DNA from: Risungbinella massiliensis
Lineage (GTDB): Bacteria > Bacillota > Bacilli > Thermoactinomycetales > Thermoactinomycetaceae
Assembly (NCBI RefSeq): GCF_000942395.1
Contig: NZ_LN812102.1
Location: 419,003-483,002 of the forward strand
Direction of reading: 5' to 3'
Length of the DNA stretch: 64,000 nt
How positions within the stretch are numbered: the stretch's first letter is position 1; each line of letters opens with the position of its first letter. Made by a program: the position numbers and the translations under genes. Below are positions 24,612 to 34,278 of this stretch, in pieces. The notes under the pieces were generated by a model that had not been told where the DNA came from, ran no database searches, and saw nothing but the letters and a program-made list of their open reading frames with translations.

Positions 24612-26051
24612 TCAATGAACGTTAAAATGCACATCTGGGTACTGAACTTTTAACTTATCTAGGATAGAAACGTTCCCTTGTTTCAAATGCTTATCAAAAA
24701 AGGCAAGACTAAATTTGTTTATGATCTGGTGTACTTGTCGTGGTTGTTCATTTTTGTTGGGGAGCAATGGGGAGAATAGATGAAAATCGGTAAAACTCAT
24801 ATGGCTCGTATGCGGAATGATAAGAGATACTCCACCATTAGCTAATGCATTTTTCCATCTTCGTCCCATTTCATTCCAATTATTTTCATATTCTTTTCGC
24901 GTTTTTCCTGTCTGCTTGATTGCCAAGTCCACTGTTTCAAAATACTTCTTTTTGTCTACACTCTTTTCCGCATGCATTTGCATAAACGGTTTTCCAAGCC
25001 CTTTTTCTGGTATTGGGGTACCATACAGAGTACCATCCATATTAATTGCGGCTTTTACACGTGCATCTTTCCATAGCATTTGTACAGCAGTAGCCCCACC
25101 ATACGAATGTCCAAACATGCCAATCCGATCTATATCGATTCTGCCAGTAAACAGCCCTTGTGGATCGTTTTGATTGATCTTGTCTACTTGATCCAGAACA
25201 AAGGATACATCATCAGTCCAAAGCTGTATATGTTCATCTAATTTAGGGAAACCAGATAAATTCGCAAATTTGATTGAAGCTACACGACCATCAGGATATA
25301 CAGTTGCTGCAGCGTCAAAAGTGTGATCAATACCTATTACGATATAGCCATGACTAACCAATTCCTCTACTTGAAATGTATTTTGATTACGGAATCCTGT
25401 CAGTCCATGGGAAAAAATTAACACTGGAAAACGTTTCTCCGAATCTGACAAATTCGCATGGAGGTAAGCATGTGTTTTGACAAGTCCCAAATGACTGAAA
25501 ATAGTAGGTGGAATAGACAGTGCGCGTTTTAGTCCTTCTGTGATTTCCGGAACATTTTGGATATACGGTGTTTTTGTCGTGGGATCCGGCTTGTCCGTAG
25601 GATACCAAATTTGTACCATTAACTCGCGTTTGTCATTTGGATTTTCTGTATAGTCTTCTGATCGTTTTTCATCGATCCAATGATAGCTTGTGGTTCCTAC
25701 TAGGTAAGGGCCAGTCGTCTTTTCGAATTCGAATACAGGTAAGACGATGGGCAAAGTGACCGAAAGCAACAAATATACTGTTAGTAGTAATGCTTGAACC
25801 GTGCTTTTTATTCGACTTCTAACATTTTTCGTCTGTTTTTTAACAAAAGATAGCAAAGTCATTATGAGTGGTGTCAAATAGGCGGGAATCATTTGCCAGC
25901 GTCCACCTTCCACCGCTATTTGGGTTATGACCAAACTGTAGGCAACAGACAAAAATAAAATGGATAACCATCCACCTTTTCGTTTTCCGAATACAAACCA
26001 GATTAGAAAGGAAAAGTTAATAACAATTAAAGACATTTCCCAAAATCGCAT
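24612..26051 (-). CDS. PAF-acetylhydrolase/dienelactone hydrolase-like enzyme with membrane domain
   Basis: Residues 1-120 hold four hydrophobic spans (SLIVINFSFLIWFVFG, LSILFLSVAYSLVITQIAV, LTPLIMTLLSF, ALLLTVYLLLSVTLPIVLP). The remainder is an alpha/beta hydrolase resembling platelet-activating-factor acetylhydrolases. FPVLIFSHGLTGFRNQ precedes the oxyanion hole. IGMFGHSYGGATAVQML is the nucleophile elbow, and the late HTSHMSFTDF supplies the histidine. The ATG at 26051 follows AAAGGAG; the open frame further upstream lacks a ribosome site. It is probably an ester or phospholipid hydrolase held at the membrane. Substrate unknown. Confidence 0.85.
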   Translation of the reverse strand: MRFWEMSLIVINFSFLIWFVFGKRKGGWLSILFLSVAYSLVITQIAVEGGRWQMIPAYLTPLIMTLLSFVKKQTKNVRSRIKSTVQALLLTVYLLLSVTLPIVLPVFEFEKTTGPYLVGTTSYHWIDEKRSEDYTENPNDKRELMVQIWYPTDKPDPTTKTPYIQNVPEITEGLKRALSIPPTIFSHLGLVKTHAYLHANLSDSEKRFPVLIFSHGLTGFRNQNTFQVEELVSHGYIVIGIDHTFDAAATVYPDGRVASIKFANLSGFPKLDEHIQLWTDDVSFVLDQVDKINQNDPQGLFTGRIDIDRIGMFGHSYGGATAVQMLWKDARVKAAINMDGTLYGTPIPEKGLGKPFMQMHAEKSVDKKKYFETVDLAIKQTGKTRKEYENNWNEMGRRWKNALANGGVSLIIPHTSHMSFTDFHLFSPLLPNKNEQPRQVHQIINKFSLAFFDKHLKQGNVSILDKLKVQYPDVHFNVH

Positions 26052-26146
26052 AAGGTTCTCCTTTTTCAGTAAAAATATATAGATATTATAACAATAGTAT
26101 TTTATTCTGAATAAATTTATTTCACTTAGCCTTCTTAAATCAAAAC

Positions 26147-26181
26147 AGCCGGTCACACCCTAAACGTGGTGAAAACCGGTT
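26147..26181 (-). terminator. Terminator downstream of lrp-like gene
   Basis: Minus-strand stem of CCGGTTTTCACC with GGTGTGACCGG, followed by a T-rich run (GTTTTGATTT). It lies 110 bases past the Lrp-like gene. Confidence 0.6.
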
Positions 26182-26290
26182 ATTTTCGTATCCAAATCTT
26201 TACCATTTTAAATTTGTGTTTTGCTGGAGGTATCCATAGGTAATATTTTGCTAACGGAGCAATTTAATTTAATCAAAAATAATTGGTAGA

Positions 26291-26731
26291 TCAATCTAAA
26301 TTAAATTGTAAATTTGTATCAATCTTCGAAAAAATAAAATGCGTCACAGTTTGAGCTAATGGACTAACAGTATCAATAAATTCCTCTGCCTTAGCAAACG
26401 TTTCAAAATGCATTTTAAGCATATAACAAGCTTTACCTGCAATTCGATAACAGAATTCTACGTTTGGAAGTTTCTCTATATACTTTTTAAAAGAGTTATA
26501 GTCGCCATTTTTAACCGTTGCTTCTATAATGCATTGAATTGGTAATCCTAATTTCTCATGATCTACTTCTAAGGTGTATTTTTTTATCAATCCAAAAGAC
26601 TCCATTTGTCTTACTCGTTCCGTTACGGATGGGGAAGACAAGTTTACTCTTCTTCCAAGTTCACTCATTGTTAATCGGCAATTATGATGTAATTCATCCA
26701 AAATCTTTTTATCCATTTTATCTATTTTCAT
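26291..26731 (-). CDS. Lrp/AsnC-family regulator
   Basis: A 146-residue protein. The N-terminal helix-turn-helix is MDKKILDELHHNCRLTMSEL, GRRVNLSSPSVTERVRQME. The C-terminal RAM domain runs from IIEATVKNGDYNSFKKYIEK to HFIFSKIDTNLQFN. The family binds amino acids and forms octamers. The gene is divergent from an AhpD-like gene with 120 bp between them, so it probably regulates that gene and itself. Confidence 0.92.
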   Translation of the reverse strand: MKIDKMDKKILDELHHNCRLTMSELGRRVNLSSPSVTERVRQMESFGLIKKYTLEVDHEKLGLPIQCIIEATVKNGDYNSFKKYIEKLPNVEFCYRIAGKACYMLKMHFETFAKAEEFIDTVSPLAQTVTHFIFSKIDTNLQFNLD

Positions 26732-26853
26732 TTTTAAGCAAATCCTTCCTATATTCGTTAACTGTTTAAATCATTTCTTGTTTATTCGTTTTTGATTTAA
26801 TGTTAATTAGCTATATTCCCTTTTATAATGAATATAACAAGGAGGGACTTTAT

Positions 26854-27261
26854 ATGGCAAGAATTGTGGAATCTAGTTTTGGAGAAACACCTTTTCAAAG
26901 ACTATTAGGACACAACAAAGAAGTGATGGAAGCATGGTCTCACTTAGGAGGCATGTTAGAAAAAGATGCCTTACTCTCTTCCAAATTAAAGGAACAAGTA
27001 AGGCGGACATTAGCACAAAGTAATGGCTGTGAGTATTGTAAAGCAAAAGGAAAACCTGACCCTGATCAGTTTGATGAAAAAATATCTCTTGCTGTAGGAT
27101 TTGCAGAAGTATTTTTGAAACAAAAGGGGGATCTATCTGATTCCATATTTAATATATTGAGAGAATCTTTCACCGAAGAGGAAATAAGTGAACTATGTGC
27201 ATTTATTGCCTTTACCACTGCTTCCCAATATTTTGGTGCCATGATGAAATTAGAGGCATAA
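26854..27261 (+). CDS. Carboxymuconolactone decarboxylase/AhpD-like protein
   Basis: A 135-residue all-helical protein. NGCEYCKAKGKPD holds the CxxC of the AhpD fold, although the usual partner histidine downstream (CxxCxxxH) is replaced by K/P positions. QYFGAMMKL closes the domain. The ATG at 26854 follows AAGGAGGG. The CxxC suggests a thiol-disulfide or peroxidase role. The divergent Lrp-type regulator is a likely partner. Confidence 0.85.
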   Translation: MARIVESSFGETPFQRLLGHNKEVMEAWSHLGGMLEKDALLSSKLKEQVRRTLAQSNGCEYCKAKGKPDPDQFDEKISLAVGFAEVFLKQKGDLSDSIFNILRESFTEEEISELCAFIAFTTASQYFGAMMKLEA

Positions 27262-27358
27262 GAAGAATAGAGAGTTAGAACAGTATTAAAATACAGTTCC
27301 CTATTCTATGAGTAGTCAAAATGGGCCATTCAATGAACAAGCGAAATGGTTGAAAAAT

Positions 27359-27400
27359 AAACCCCAATTTCTCAATGATATAAATGAGTAATTGGGGTTT
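27359..27400 (+). terminator. Intrinsic terminator
   Basis: AAACCCCAATT...AATTGGGGTTT with an inner CTCA/TGAG stem and a T-rich tail. Confidence 0.88.
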
Positions 27401-27739
27401 TTATTGAATTTGTACGCTCCATCCTACTATATCTACCGTTAATCCGATGAAGCCTCTCCCTGGTTCTATGAAACGTATAGTAGATCTTGCTTCTACTGGT
27501 TATTCCTATTGAACCAAGTAGATAGTTTTTCTTAATTCCTAGTTGAACTAAATTCATCGTGGGCTCTAAAAGTTAATTAAGCAAAAGTTTTCGGAAAATT
27601 AACCAAATGTTTAGATTTCCCTTTTAAAATATAATTAACTGTTTTTTCAAAACACAAAATGTCTATAAGCAATTTAATGCCAAAGACGGATTTTCCTCAT
27701 TATGAATTCCAACTATGTTTAAACAAAGGAGTACAACAT
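27401..27739. other. Gap upstream of the serine hydrolase
   Basis: No supportable gene; it should contain the hydrolase promoter. A minus-strand frame of 61 codons runs through it without a ribosome site. Confidence 0.35.
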
Positions 27740-29635
27740 GTGCTAAAGCGAAAAATATTGATCATTTGTTTGTTAATCAGCATTTGTACTTTCCATTCAT
27801 TCACCGTTTTTGCGGAAGAGTCTATACCAAACATTCGAAATCCCCAAGAATTGCAGAAGTTTGTAGATACATTTTTTCAACAAAACCTAAAGACAAATCA
27901 TGTTCCAGGAGCGGTCATTTCCATCGTAAAAGATGGGAAAATCCAGCTAATGAGAGGCTACGGTTACGCGGATCTGGAGAAGAAAATACCAGTGATTGCA
28001 GATAAAACGGTATTTCGCGTAGGTTCCATTGCCAAAAACCTTACAGCCACTGCCGTCATGCAACTGGTTGAACAAGGAAAATTAGACTTGCATAAGGATG
28101 TCAATCATTATTTAACAGATTTGAAAATGGAGAATGGTTTTCAAGAACCGATAACACTCCATCATTTGTTGACACATACAGCTGGCTTGGATGAGTGGGT
28201 CTATGACGTACAAGCGATGAATCCAAATCAACAAAAAACACTAGCAGAATACCTATCTCATTCTCAGCCACATCCCATTCGCCCTCCAGGGCAAGAAGCG
28301 CAATATAGTAACCATGGATTTGGGATTGTAGGAAGAATCTTAGAGGAAACAACAGGAAGATCATTTGAAGAATATATGCAGGAGTTTCTCCTTCAACCGC
28401 TCAATATGAAGCAGACTAGCTTTACATTGAAAGACCAACTCGTTCCATATCTCGTGAAAAGTTATCAATATATAGGAGACAAACACGAATCAATCCCATA
28501 CACCTATCCCCATATTCTATCTGCCGGATTTCTCCATACGAATGCTCCCGATATGTCGAATTATATGATTGCCCATTTACAAAATGGAAAAGGGGAAGAT
28601 ACACGCATTTTCTCTGAACAAACAGCAAAGTGGATGCAAACAACCCACTTTACCAAACATCCGAAACTTCCTGGTATTGCATACGGATTCTTTGAATCAG
28701 AACAAAATGGAATACGAACGATTTTTCATGATGGCATAATTGAGGAATCCACTTCTATGATCTATTTGGCTCCTGACCAAAACCTGGGGATCTTTATCTC
28801 CACGAATGGTGGAGGAGGAAATTCATTAATCAACGAGTTCATCTCACAATTTTTCGATCACTATTACCCAACAAAGACCAAAATCCAACCTGCTTCATTC
28901 AAAACGAAGTTGGAAGAGCTGAAACAATTTGATGGAGCTTTTGCACCAAATCGATACCCTCACCATAGGTTTGGTAAATTTATGAAATTTATGGGAGAAG
29001 AACTTCTGGTCACTGCTCTAGATGACGGTAAAATATCAGTAAAAAACGGATCATCAGGCACAGAGAAACAATTCATAGAAATTGATTCAGGACTGTTCCA
29101 AGAAATAAATGGAGATGGCGATGGACGAATCTATCTGACGAAAACAACGGATGGAGAGAAACTATTTACCGGAGACCCTATGGCTTTTGATAAATTGGAG
29201 TGGTATGAACGGGGTTATTTAGCTAAGTATTACTTTTTTGGCGCTTCCATTTCCTTTATCCTTACAGGTCTGCTATTTATCTTTGGATGGTTGATTCGCA
29301 AGTGGCGCAAAAAGACCAGTCATTCCATCGTCTCTAAATTCCGCTGGCTAGCATGTACTATGTGTCTATTAAATGGAATTTTTATCGTTATCACGCTTCA
29401 GGCTGTGTCCAACCTAGCATTTGGGCTCCCTTCATGGTATGTCCACTTCGTTTGTTCTCTTCCGTTTGTCTTATTTATCTTAGCAATAGGGCTTTTTGGT
29501 CTTTTGTGGAAAATAATGAGATACATAGAGAGCATCTGGATTCGATCAGTTTATTGCACACTTGTTATCTTGGGTCTTACTTATCCCCCATTCTTATATT
29601 ATTGGAACTTTTTAAGCATTCACTACCCTTTGTAA
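27740..29635 (+). CDS. Beta-lactamase-fold serine hydrolase with membrane tail
   Basis: Serine hydrolase of the class C beta-lactamase/PBP4*/esterase superfamily. A signal peptide (RKILIICLLISICTFHSFTV, cleavage near FAEES) is followed by SIAKN (SxxK nucleophile) near residue 98 and QYSNHGFG (YxN). The late FHDG stands for the KTG-like element. The C-terminal 140 residues contain four membrane spans (ISFILTGLLFIFGWLI, CLLNGIFIVITLQAV, FVLFILAIGLFGLLW, TLVILGLTYPPFLYYW). The start is GTG at 27740, eight bases after AAAGGAG; the frame is open 27 codons further up. Such enzymes cleave cell-wall peptides or esters outside the membrane; true beta-lactamase activity is not implied. Confidence 0.88.
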   Translation: MLKRKILIICLLISICTFHSFTVFAEESIPNIRNPQELQKFVDTFFQQNLKTNHVPGAVISIVKDGKIQLMRGYGYADLEKKIPVIADKTVFRVGSIAKNLTATAVMQLVEQGKLDLHKDVNHYLTDLKMENGFQEPITLHHLLTHTAGLDEWVYDVQAMNPNQQKTLAEYLSHSQPHPIRPPGQEAQYSNHGFGIVGRILEETTGRSFEEYMQEFLLQPLNMKQTSFTLKDQLVPYLVKSYQYIGDKHESIPYTYPHILSAGFLHTNAPDMSNYMIAHLQNGKGEDTRIFSEQTAKWMQTTHFTKHPKLPGIAYGFFESEQNGIRTIFHDGIIEESTSMIYLAPDQNLGIFISTNGGGGNSLINEFISQFFDHYYPTKTKIQPASFKTKLEELKQFDGAFAPNRYPHHRFGKFMKFMGEELLVTALDDGKISVKNGSSGTEKQFIEIDSGLFQEINGDGDGRIYLTKTTDGEKLFTGDPMAFDKLEWYERGYLAKYYFFGASISFILTGLLFIFGWLIRKWRKKTSHSIVSKFRWLACTMCLLNGIFIVITLQAVSNLAFGLPSWYVHFVCSLPFVLFILAIGLFGLLWKIMRYIESIWIRSVYCTLVILGLTYPPFLYYWNFLSIHYPL

Positions 29636-29639
29636 TCAA

Positions 29640-29804
29640 GAATACGCTGGAGATCCAATGGATGTCCTAGGGTATTATCATTTGTATAGAGAACAAATGC
29701 AGCTAAAAAAACTCTTCGACGATGATCTATTATTTCTATCTCCTAGTACAATGGGTGAGAGAATCAACAATAAACTTTATTACAGGAAGAGAAAATTCAA
29801 GTGA
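29640..29804 (+). pseudogene. Unidentified gene fragment
   Basis: A 54-codon frame reads EYAGDPMDVLGYYHLYREQM, then a leucine/aspartate-rich middle and a basic end (NNKLYYRKRKFK). It lacks a start codon and ribosome site. It may be the tail of a lost gene. From 29805 to 29985 there is only a CCTTTGTTCAATGGACAAGG-like weak dyad near 29850 and nothing else. Confidence 0.3.
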
Positions 29805-30002
29805 AGGAAATAATATAAAAAGTACTTTGATGAAAATAAACTATGTTCCCCCTTGTCCATTGAACAAAGGAGCGCGGTCCCCAGACAAACTACCTTGATA
29901 AAACGAGTTTAGAGATCAGTCAGAGATTATATTGTAGATGGTTTGTCCCACTACTCGTACGTACGAGCGCTGGGTTTCTATTACCACAGGAGGATGAAAT
30001 GA

Positions 30003-30578
30003 ATGAATCGCCAACCAGAACCACGACTGTTTGTTGCTGTTCCGTTACCTAATTTAGTAAAACACCAGCTTGCTAAATGGATAACGAGTAAGAAATCAGA
30101 ATGGAAGTTTAGTAAATGGGTGTATGAGCAAGATCTTCATCTTACTTTACATTTCTTAGGAATTACGACAGATCAGCAAATGAAAGAGATTATCCCTGCC
30201 TTACAAGAAATCGTGAAGAAACAAAATTCTTTCACACTAGAATTAGATGAACTTGGTACTTTTGGAAGAACCGAGCAACCCAGAATCTTATGGGCAGGAG
30301 TAAGAGGAGAGTTACATCAACTTAATCTTTTGCAAAAAGAGGTAGTAACAGCCCTTTCTTCCATTGGATTCCCAGCAGAAGATCGTCCATACCGCCCCCA
30401 TGTCACTCTAGCGAGAAAATACCAACAAGATCATTTCCCTATTGCTCAGTTGAATCAAGATTATCTTGGGGAATTATCAGATAGGAAATGGACTGTTCAA
30501 GAGATTGTCCTGTATGAAACCAAGCTAGGACAAAAGCCGATGTACCATGTGGTCTCTTCTTTTCCATTTTCAACTTAG
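30003..30578 (+). CDS. thpR: RNA 2',3'-cyclic phosphodiesterase (ThpR/LigT)
   Basis: A 191-residue 2H phosphoesterase. The two catalytic motifs are HLTLHFLG near residue 46 and HVTLARK near 132, the HxTx pair of the family. RLFVAVPLP opens the fold. These enzymes hydrolyse 2',3'-cyclic phosphates on RNA ends and can act in tRNA repair. AGGAGG lies ten bases before the ATG. Monocistronic. Confidence 0.93.
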   Translation: MNRQPEPRLFVAVPLPNLVKHQLAKWITSKKSEWKFSKWVYEQDLHLTLHFLGITTDQQMKEIIPALQEIVKKQNSFTLELDELGTFGRTEQPRILWAGVRGELHQLNLLQKEVVTALSSIGFPAEDRPYRPHVTLARKYQQDHFPIAQLNQDYLGELSDRKWTVQEIVLYETKLGQKPMYHVVSSFPFST

Positions 30579-30597
30579 TCAACATAACATATAAAAG

Positions 30598-30642
30598 AAG
30601 CAAAGCCGATTCCTTTAGCGTTACAGGAAATCGGCTTTGCTT
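30598..30642 (+). terminator. Intrinsic terminator
   Basis: AAGCAAAGCCGAT / ATCGGCTTTGCTT around a 19-base loop containing a further CCT/AGG pair. Confidence 0.85.
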
Positions 30643-30740
30643 TATGTAGAAAAATCGCTTAGCGTATCAAATTCGCATTCTGTTAGTTAGACCCCAATTA
30701 ACCTAACAGAAAGAGATAACATACTCATATTCAACCGAGC

Positions 30741-31406
30741 ATGGTAATGACCAACATACAGTTCATCTCAAGCAACTTGCTGACTCGTCGGATATCTTCA
30801 GAAGTGAATAGCTTTATTCTAAAGTTCATATTACAATATGCAGAAAACTATGGTATTGGAGCATACGATTTGAAGATACAAATGGTATTGGAGCATGAAA
30901 TTAGTAATGAACTAACAGTAAATATACAAACATTATTAGCTGAATGTTTTCTAGATAGCTATCCAAAAAGAACTTATTTTAAACAAATCCCTCATTTTAG
31001 ATTTCTAACATTTAACGAGGAAAATTGCCTCGTAGGACAGGTAGGATTAGATTATAGAGTGATGAATCTTAACGGAAATCCGGTGAGAGTGCTGGGTGTG
31101 ATTGACTTATGTGTTTCACAAAACTTTCGTTCAAAAGGATTAGGCTCACTGTTACTTTCGGAAATAGAAATGTTCTGTGAAGAGCGCAATGTTGATTTTT
31201 TACTTTTATTTGCAGGTAATAAATCATTGTATTTACGAAATGGTTATAAATCCGTAAAAAACAAGTGTAAGTGGTTAAAAATCGATGAAAAAAATCAGAC
31301 TACTTTTGGTATAGGTCATAAAGTAATGGATGAATTGATGATGAAGGAAATTGGTCAAATAAGTTGGAATGAGGGAGACCTTGATTTCCTAGGCTACCTT
31401 TATTAA
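30741..31406 (+). CDS. GNAT acetyltransferase
   Basis: The acetyltransferase domain begins near residue 50 (LEHEISNELTVNIQTLLAEC) and has the acetyl-CoA loop SQNFRSKGLGSLLLSEIEMF, preceded by VIDLCVS. It ends FAGNKSLYLRNGYK. The first 47 residues are unusual for this family. An internal ATG at 30883 begins the conserved part. The sequence around that ATG (ATGGTATTGGAGCAT) is repeated 32 bases upstream. No clear ribosome site supports either start. Substrate unknown. Confidence 0.8.
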   Translation: MVMTNIQFISSNLLTRRISSEVNSFILKFILQYAENYGIGAYDLKIQMVLEHEISNELTVNIQTLLAECFLDSYPKRTYFKQIPHFRFLTFNEENCLVGQVGLDYRVMNLNGNPVRVLGVIDLCVSQNFRSKGLGSLLLSEIEMFCEERNVDFLLLFAGNKSLYLRNGYKSVKNKCKWLKIDEKNQTTFGIGHKVMDELMMKEIGQISWNEGDLDFLGYLY

Positions 31407-31515
31407 CTGGTTAATGTGGTATCTATTTCGAATACTAGTAACAACATTATTACCCCAGTACTGTAAACTAACAGTGGCAAAATCCTCCCACTCCTTCTTC
31501 CCTGTGCGTAAAAAG

Positions 31516-31554
31516 AGCCCTAACTCTATGTTTAGAAGAGTTAGGGCTTTTTTT
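31516..31554 (+). terminator. Intrinsic terminator
   Basis: AGCCCTAACTCT / AGAGTTAGGGCT around a nine-base loop, then T7. Confidence 0.92.
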
Positions 31555-31682
31555 GTTTATTAGTTAAACGATTCGACTATTCACATGAAAAAAACTACCA
31601 GAAATCCAATTTTTTATGGAGAACTCAAAGGTCTTTTATTTTGATCGGAGTTATTCCTTGGACTCCCTACCACAATTTGATT

Positions 31683-32744
31683 CTAATGTCTCTCTTCACT
31701 GTTCTTCTCCCAATGAGCAACTTGTACTCTAACCCGTGGTGCCACTTCTGTACCTAATAGCTCAATGGCCTTCATGACATCTTCATGTGGCATTGATCCA
31801 ACTGGGACATGCAGCATGAACCTTGTTACCCCTACATTCTTACGCAGATGAATAATTTTTTCTGCAACTGTTTCTGGATCCCCTACATAGAGTGCTCCCT
31901 CAAGACTTCGTGCCGAATCGAAACTTGTCCGGCTGTAATGCCCCCAGCCACGCTCCCGTCCAAGTTTATTCATAGCCTGCTGGGTGGAAGGGAAAAACTT
32001 ATCAGCAGCTGTCTGAGTATCCTCTGCAATGAAGCCATGGGAATGGGATGCAACCTTCAGCTTGGATATATCATGTCCTGCATGTTCTGCTGCTTTTTTG
32101 TAAAGCTGTACCAGCGGAGCAAAATGTAGCGGGCTCCCCCCAATGATCGCAAGGACTAACGGTAGACCAAGCAGTCCTGCACGAACGACAGATTCCCTAT
32201 TGCCCCCGCTTCCGATCCATACAGGCAATGGATTCTGCACCGGTCTTGGATACACACCCAGGTTCTGAATGGCGGGACGATGCTTGCCACTCCAAGTTAC
32301 CTTCTCGGACTTTTGAAGTGTTAATAGTAAATCTAATTTCTCATCAAACAACTCATCATAATCGTTTAAATCATAGCCAAACAGTGGGAATGATTCGATG
32401 AAAGATCCCCGTCCTGCCATGATTTCTGCCCGTCCATTTGAGATTCCATCCAGTGTGGCGAAATCCTGAAAGACACGTACAGGATCATCTGATGAGAGAA
32501 CTGTTACTGCACTTGTAAGGCGGATTCGCTTCGTCTGGGAGGCGGCTGCAGCCAATACGACAGCAGGAGAAGATGCTGCATAATCTTCCCGATGATGCTC
32601 CCCCACACCGAAGACATCCAAACCTACCTGATCAGCAAGGACAATCTCCTCGACTACTTCACGCAGTCGCTGTGCGTGGCTTATGACATTTCCGGTATTT
32701 ACGTCTGGTGTTGTTTCTACAAAGGTGCTTATACCTATTTCCAT
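31683..32744 (-). CDS. LLM-class flavin-dependent oxidoreductase
   Basis: A 353-residue TIM-barrel of the luciferase-like monooxygenase group. [20 protein letters not shown] and [20 protein letters not shown] form the first conserved block. [20 protein letters not shown] in its native form ([18 protein letters not shown]) and [12 protein letters not shown] follow. [16 protein letters not shown] and [10 protein letters not shown] are later family marks. It uses FMNH2 and O2 on an unknown substrate. GGAGGA precedes the ATG. Monocistronic. Confidence 0.92.
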   Translation of the reverse strand: MEIGISTFVETTPDVNTGNVISHAQRLREVVEEIVLADQVGLDVFGVGEHHREDYAASSPAVVLAAAASQTKRIRLTSAVTVLSSDDPVRVFQDFATLDGISNGRAEIMAGRGSFIESFPLFGYDLNDYDELFDEKLDLLLTLQKSEKVTWSGKHRPAIQNLGVYPRPVQNPLPVWIGSGGNRESVVRAGLLGLPLVLAIIGGSPLHFAPLVQLYKKAAEHAGHDISKLKVASHSHGFIAEDTQTAADKFFPSTQQAMNKLGRERGWGHYSRTSFDSARSLEGALYVGDPETVAEKIIHLRKNVGVTRFMLHVPVGSMPHEDVMKAIELLGTEVAPRVRVQVAHWEKNSEERH

Positions 32745-32921
32745 TGACGTTTCCTCCTGCTATCTTTTTCATGACAGTTTCAAAACTGACTAGTTAATCT
32801 TTATTGAATAGTCACCTCCTATTTTAACTCAGGTGGGTTACATAAAATCCGTTTTAATTAACATATGCATAGGCCTAAGTTCATGTAAAATAGATTTCAA
32901 CTCATCTTTGATCTAGAGGGT

Positions 32922-33041
32922 TTAATTTCTCAAAAAAGCCAGTTTCATATAACTTTTAACCGTATGTATAATATTTGTATCTGCTCCTGCTTCTAGTAAA
33001 AGATAAACCATTTCTACCTGTTTGGAGCTAGTATAGTTTTG
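32922..33041 (-). pseudogene. Ankyrin-repeat protein fragment cut by IS3
   Basis: Reading away from the IS edge, the minus strand gives NYTSSKQVEMVYLLLEAGAD, TNIIHTVKSYMKLAFLRN and a stop. VEMVYLLLEAGADTN is a clear ankyrin helix-turn. Only the last repeat of the gene remains; the rest is not in the window. Confidence 0.75.
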
Positions 33042-33095
33042 TGGACACATCTTAGTTAAGTCCTTACAATGGATTCCTAGGAAGGATGTGTCCAA

Positions 33096-33368
33096 ATGGA
33101 ACGGAAAAAAGCTAAATATCATGATGACTTTAAAAGCATGGTGGTTGAGCTCTATCATTCTGGACGACCAGTAAAAGAACTTAGTAGCGAATATGGCATT
33201 TCAGAAGTGACCATTTATAAATGGATTAAAAACTTATCGCCCCTTGGGGCGAGTGAAGAAGAAACCCTAACACCATCGGATCTGAAGAAGGTACAGAAAG
33301 AGATGAAGCGTCTTCGGGAGGAAAATGAGATTCTAAAAAAGGCTATGGCCATATTCGCCAAAAAATAA
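33096..33368 (+). CDS. IS3-family transposase OrfA
   Basis: A 90-residue DNA-binding protein. The helix-turn-helix reads YHDDFKSMVVELYHSGRPVK ELSSEYGISEVTIYKWIKN, followed by a leucine-zipper helix (KKVQKEMKRLREENEILKKA). It ends at an A6 run (GCCAAAAAATAAA), where a -1 shift leads into orfB. Confidence 0.92.
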   Translation: MERKKAKYHDDFKSMVVELYHSGRPVKELSSEYGISEVTIYKWIKNLSPLGASEEETLTPSDLKKVQKEMKRLREENEILKKAMAIFAKK

Positions 33369-34211
33369 AGGATCAGGACCTCATTTTCTTTATGGCAGAA
33401 CATCGTGATCAATACGCTGTTTCTATCATGAGCAAGGTACTAGAAATACCACGAAGTTCTTACTATCAGTCGTTCTATAAAAAAGAAACGAAACGAGCGT
33501 ATGAAACCAAAGAGATTTGCAAGCAGATTTTAGAGATACACAAAGCAAGCAAACAACGTTATGATGCTCCTAAAATCCATCAAGTCCTGAAGAAAAAAGG
33601 GATTATTATTAGCTTAAAACGCGTGCAACGTCTCATGAGAAAACTAGGAGTTTTCTCTATCACCATCAAGAAATACAAACCTTTCTCTTCCAAACAACCT
33701 GTAACAGAACGAGAAAATCTGTTAGAACAAGATTTTTCCACAACAAGGATTCTCCAAAAATGGGTCACAGATATTACCTACATTCATACCATCCAAGATG
33801 GTTGGTGCTACTTAGCTTCGGTTCTAGATCTACATTCTAAGAAGATTGTTGGTTATTCATTTTCAAAGAAAATGACGAAAACTTGGTAATGAAAGCATTA
33901 GAAAACGCTTACGATACTCAAAAACCTCCAAAGGGATCTTGCATACTGATTTGGGCACTCAATACACGAGTTCTGCTTTCGCAGAACAAACCCAACGTTA
34001 TGGAATGATCCAATCCTTTAGTAAAAAAGCATGTCCATATGACAATGCATGTATCGAATCATTTCACGCTATCTTAAAGAAAGAAGAAGTCCATCATCAA
34101 CATTACCAAAACTACGAAAAAGCAAGGGCTGCCCTTTTTGAATTTATTGAAGGGTGGTATAACCGAAAACGCATACATGGGAGTTTGAATTTTCAAACAC
34201 ACAAGCAGTAG
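33369..34211 (+). pseudogene. IS3-family transposase OrfB, frameshifted
   Basis: After a -1 shift the frame continues IKDQDLIFFMAEHRDQYAVS. The integrase core has VTDITYI (first D), HTDLGTQYTSS (second D) and ACIESFHAILKKEE (E), so all catalytic residues remain. Two single-base frame changes near 33875 and 33930 break the gene: the frame ends after KKMTKTW, the sequence continues as ENLVMKALENAYDTQKPPKG, then resumes as ILHTDLG in another frame. The copy should not produce functional transposase. Confidence 0.88.
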
Positions 34212-34278
34212 AAGATAATCTTAGAAATATAGCATAGACTTAACTTTTTTGTGTCCAAGATATTGACCTAAGTCCAAG

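Larger units (their letters stand above)
33042..34257 (+). mobile_element. IS3-family element (IS150-like), inactive
   Basis: Terminal inverted repeats are TGGACACA-N5-GTTAAGTCC (33042-33063) and, inverted, TGGACACA-N5-GTTAAGTCT (34236-34257). The 1216-bp element contains orfA and orfB in the usual order. The flanks (TTG on the left, AGA on the right) show no 3- or 4-bp target duplication. The left flank is an ankyrin gene remnant and the right flank an Rhs relic. This implies a rearrangement, such as deletion next to the element or between two copies. Confidence 0.9.
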
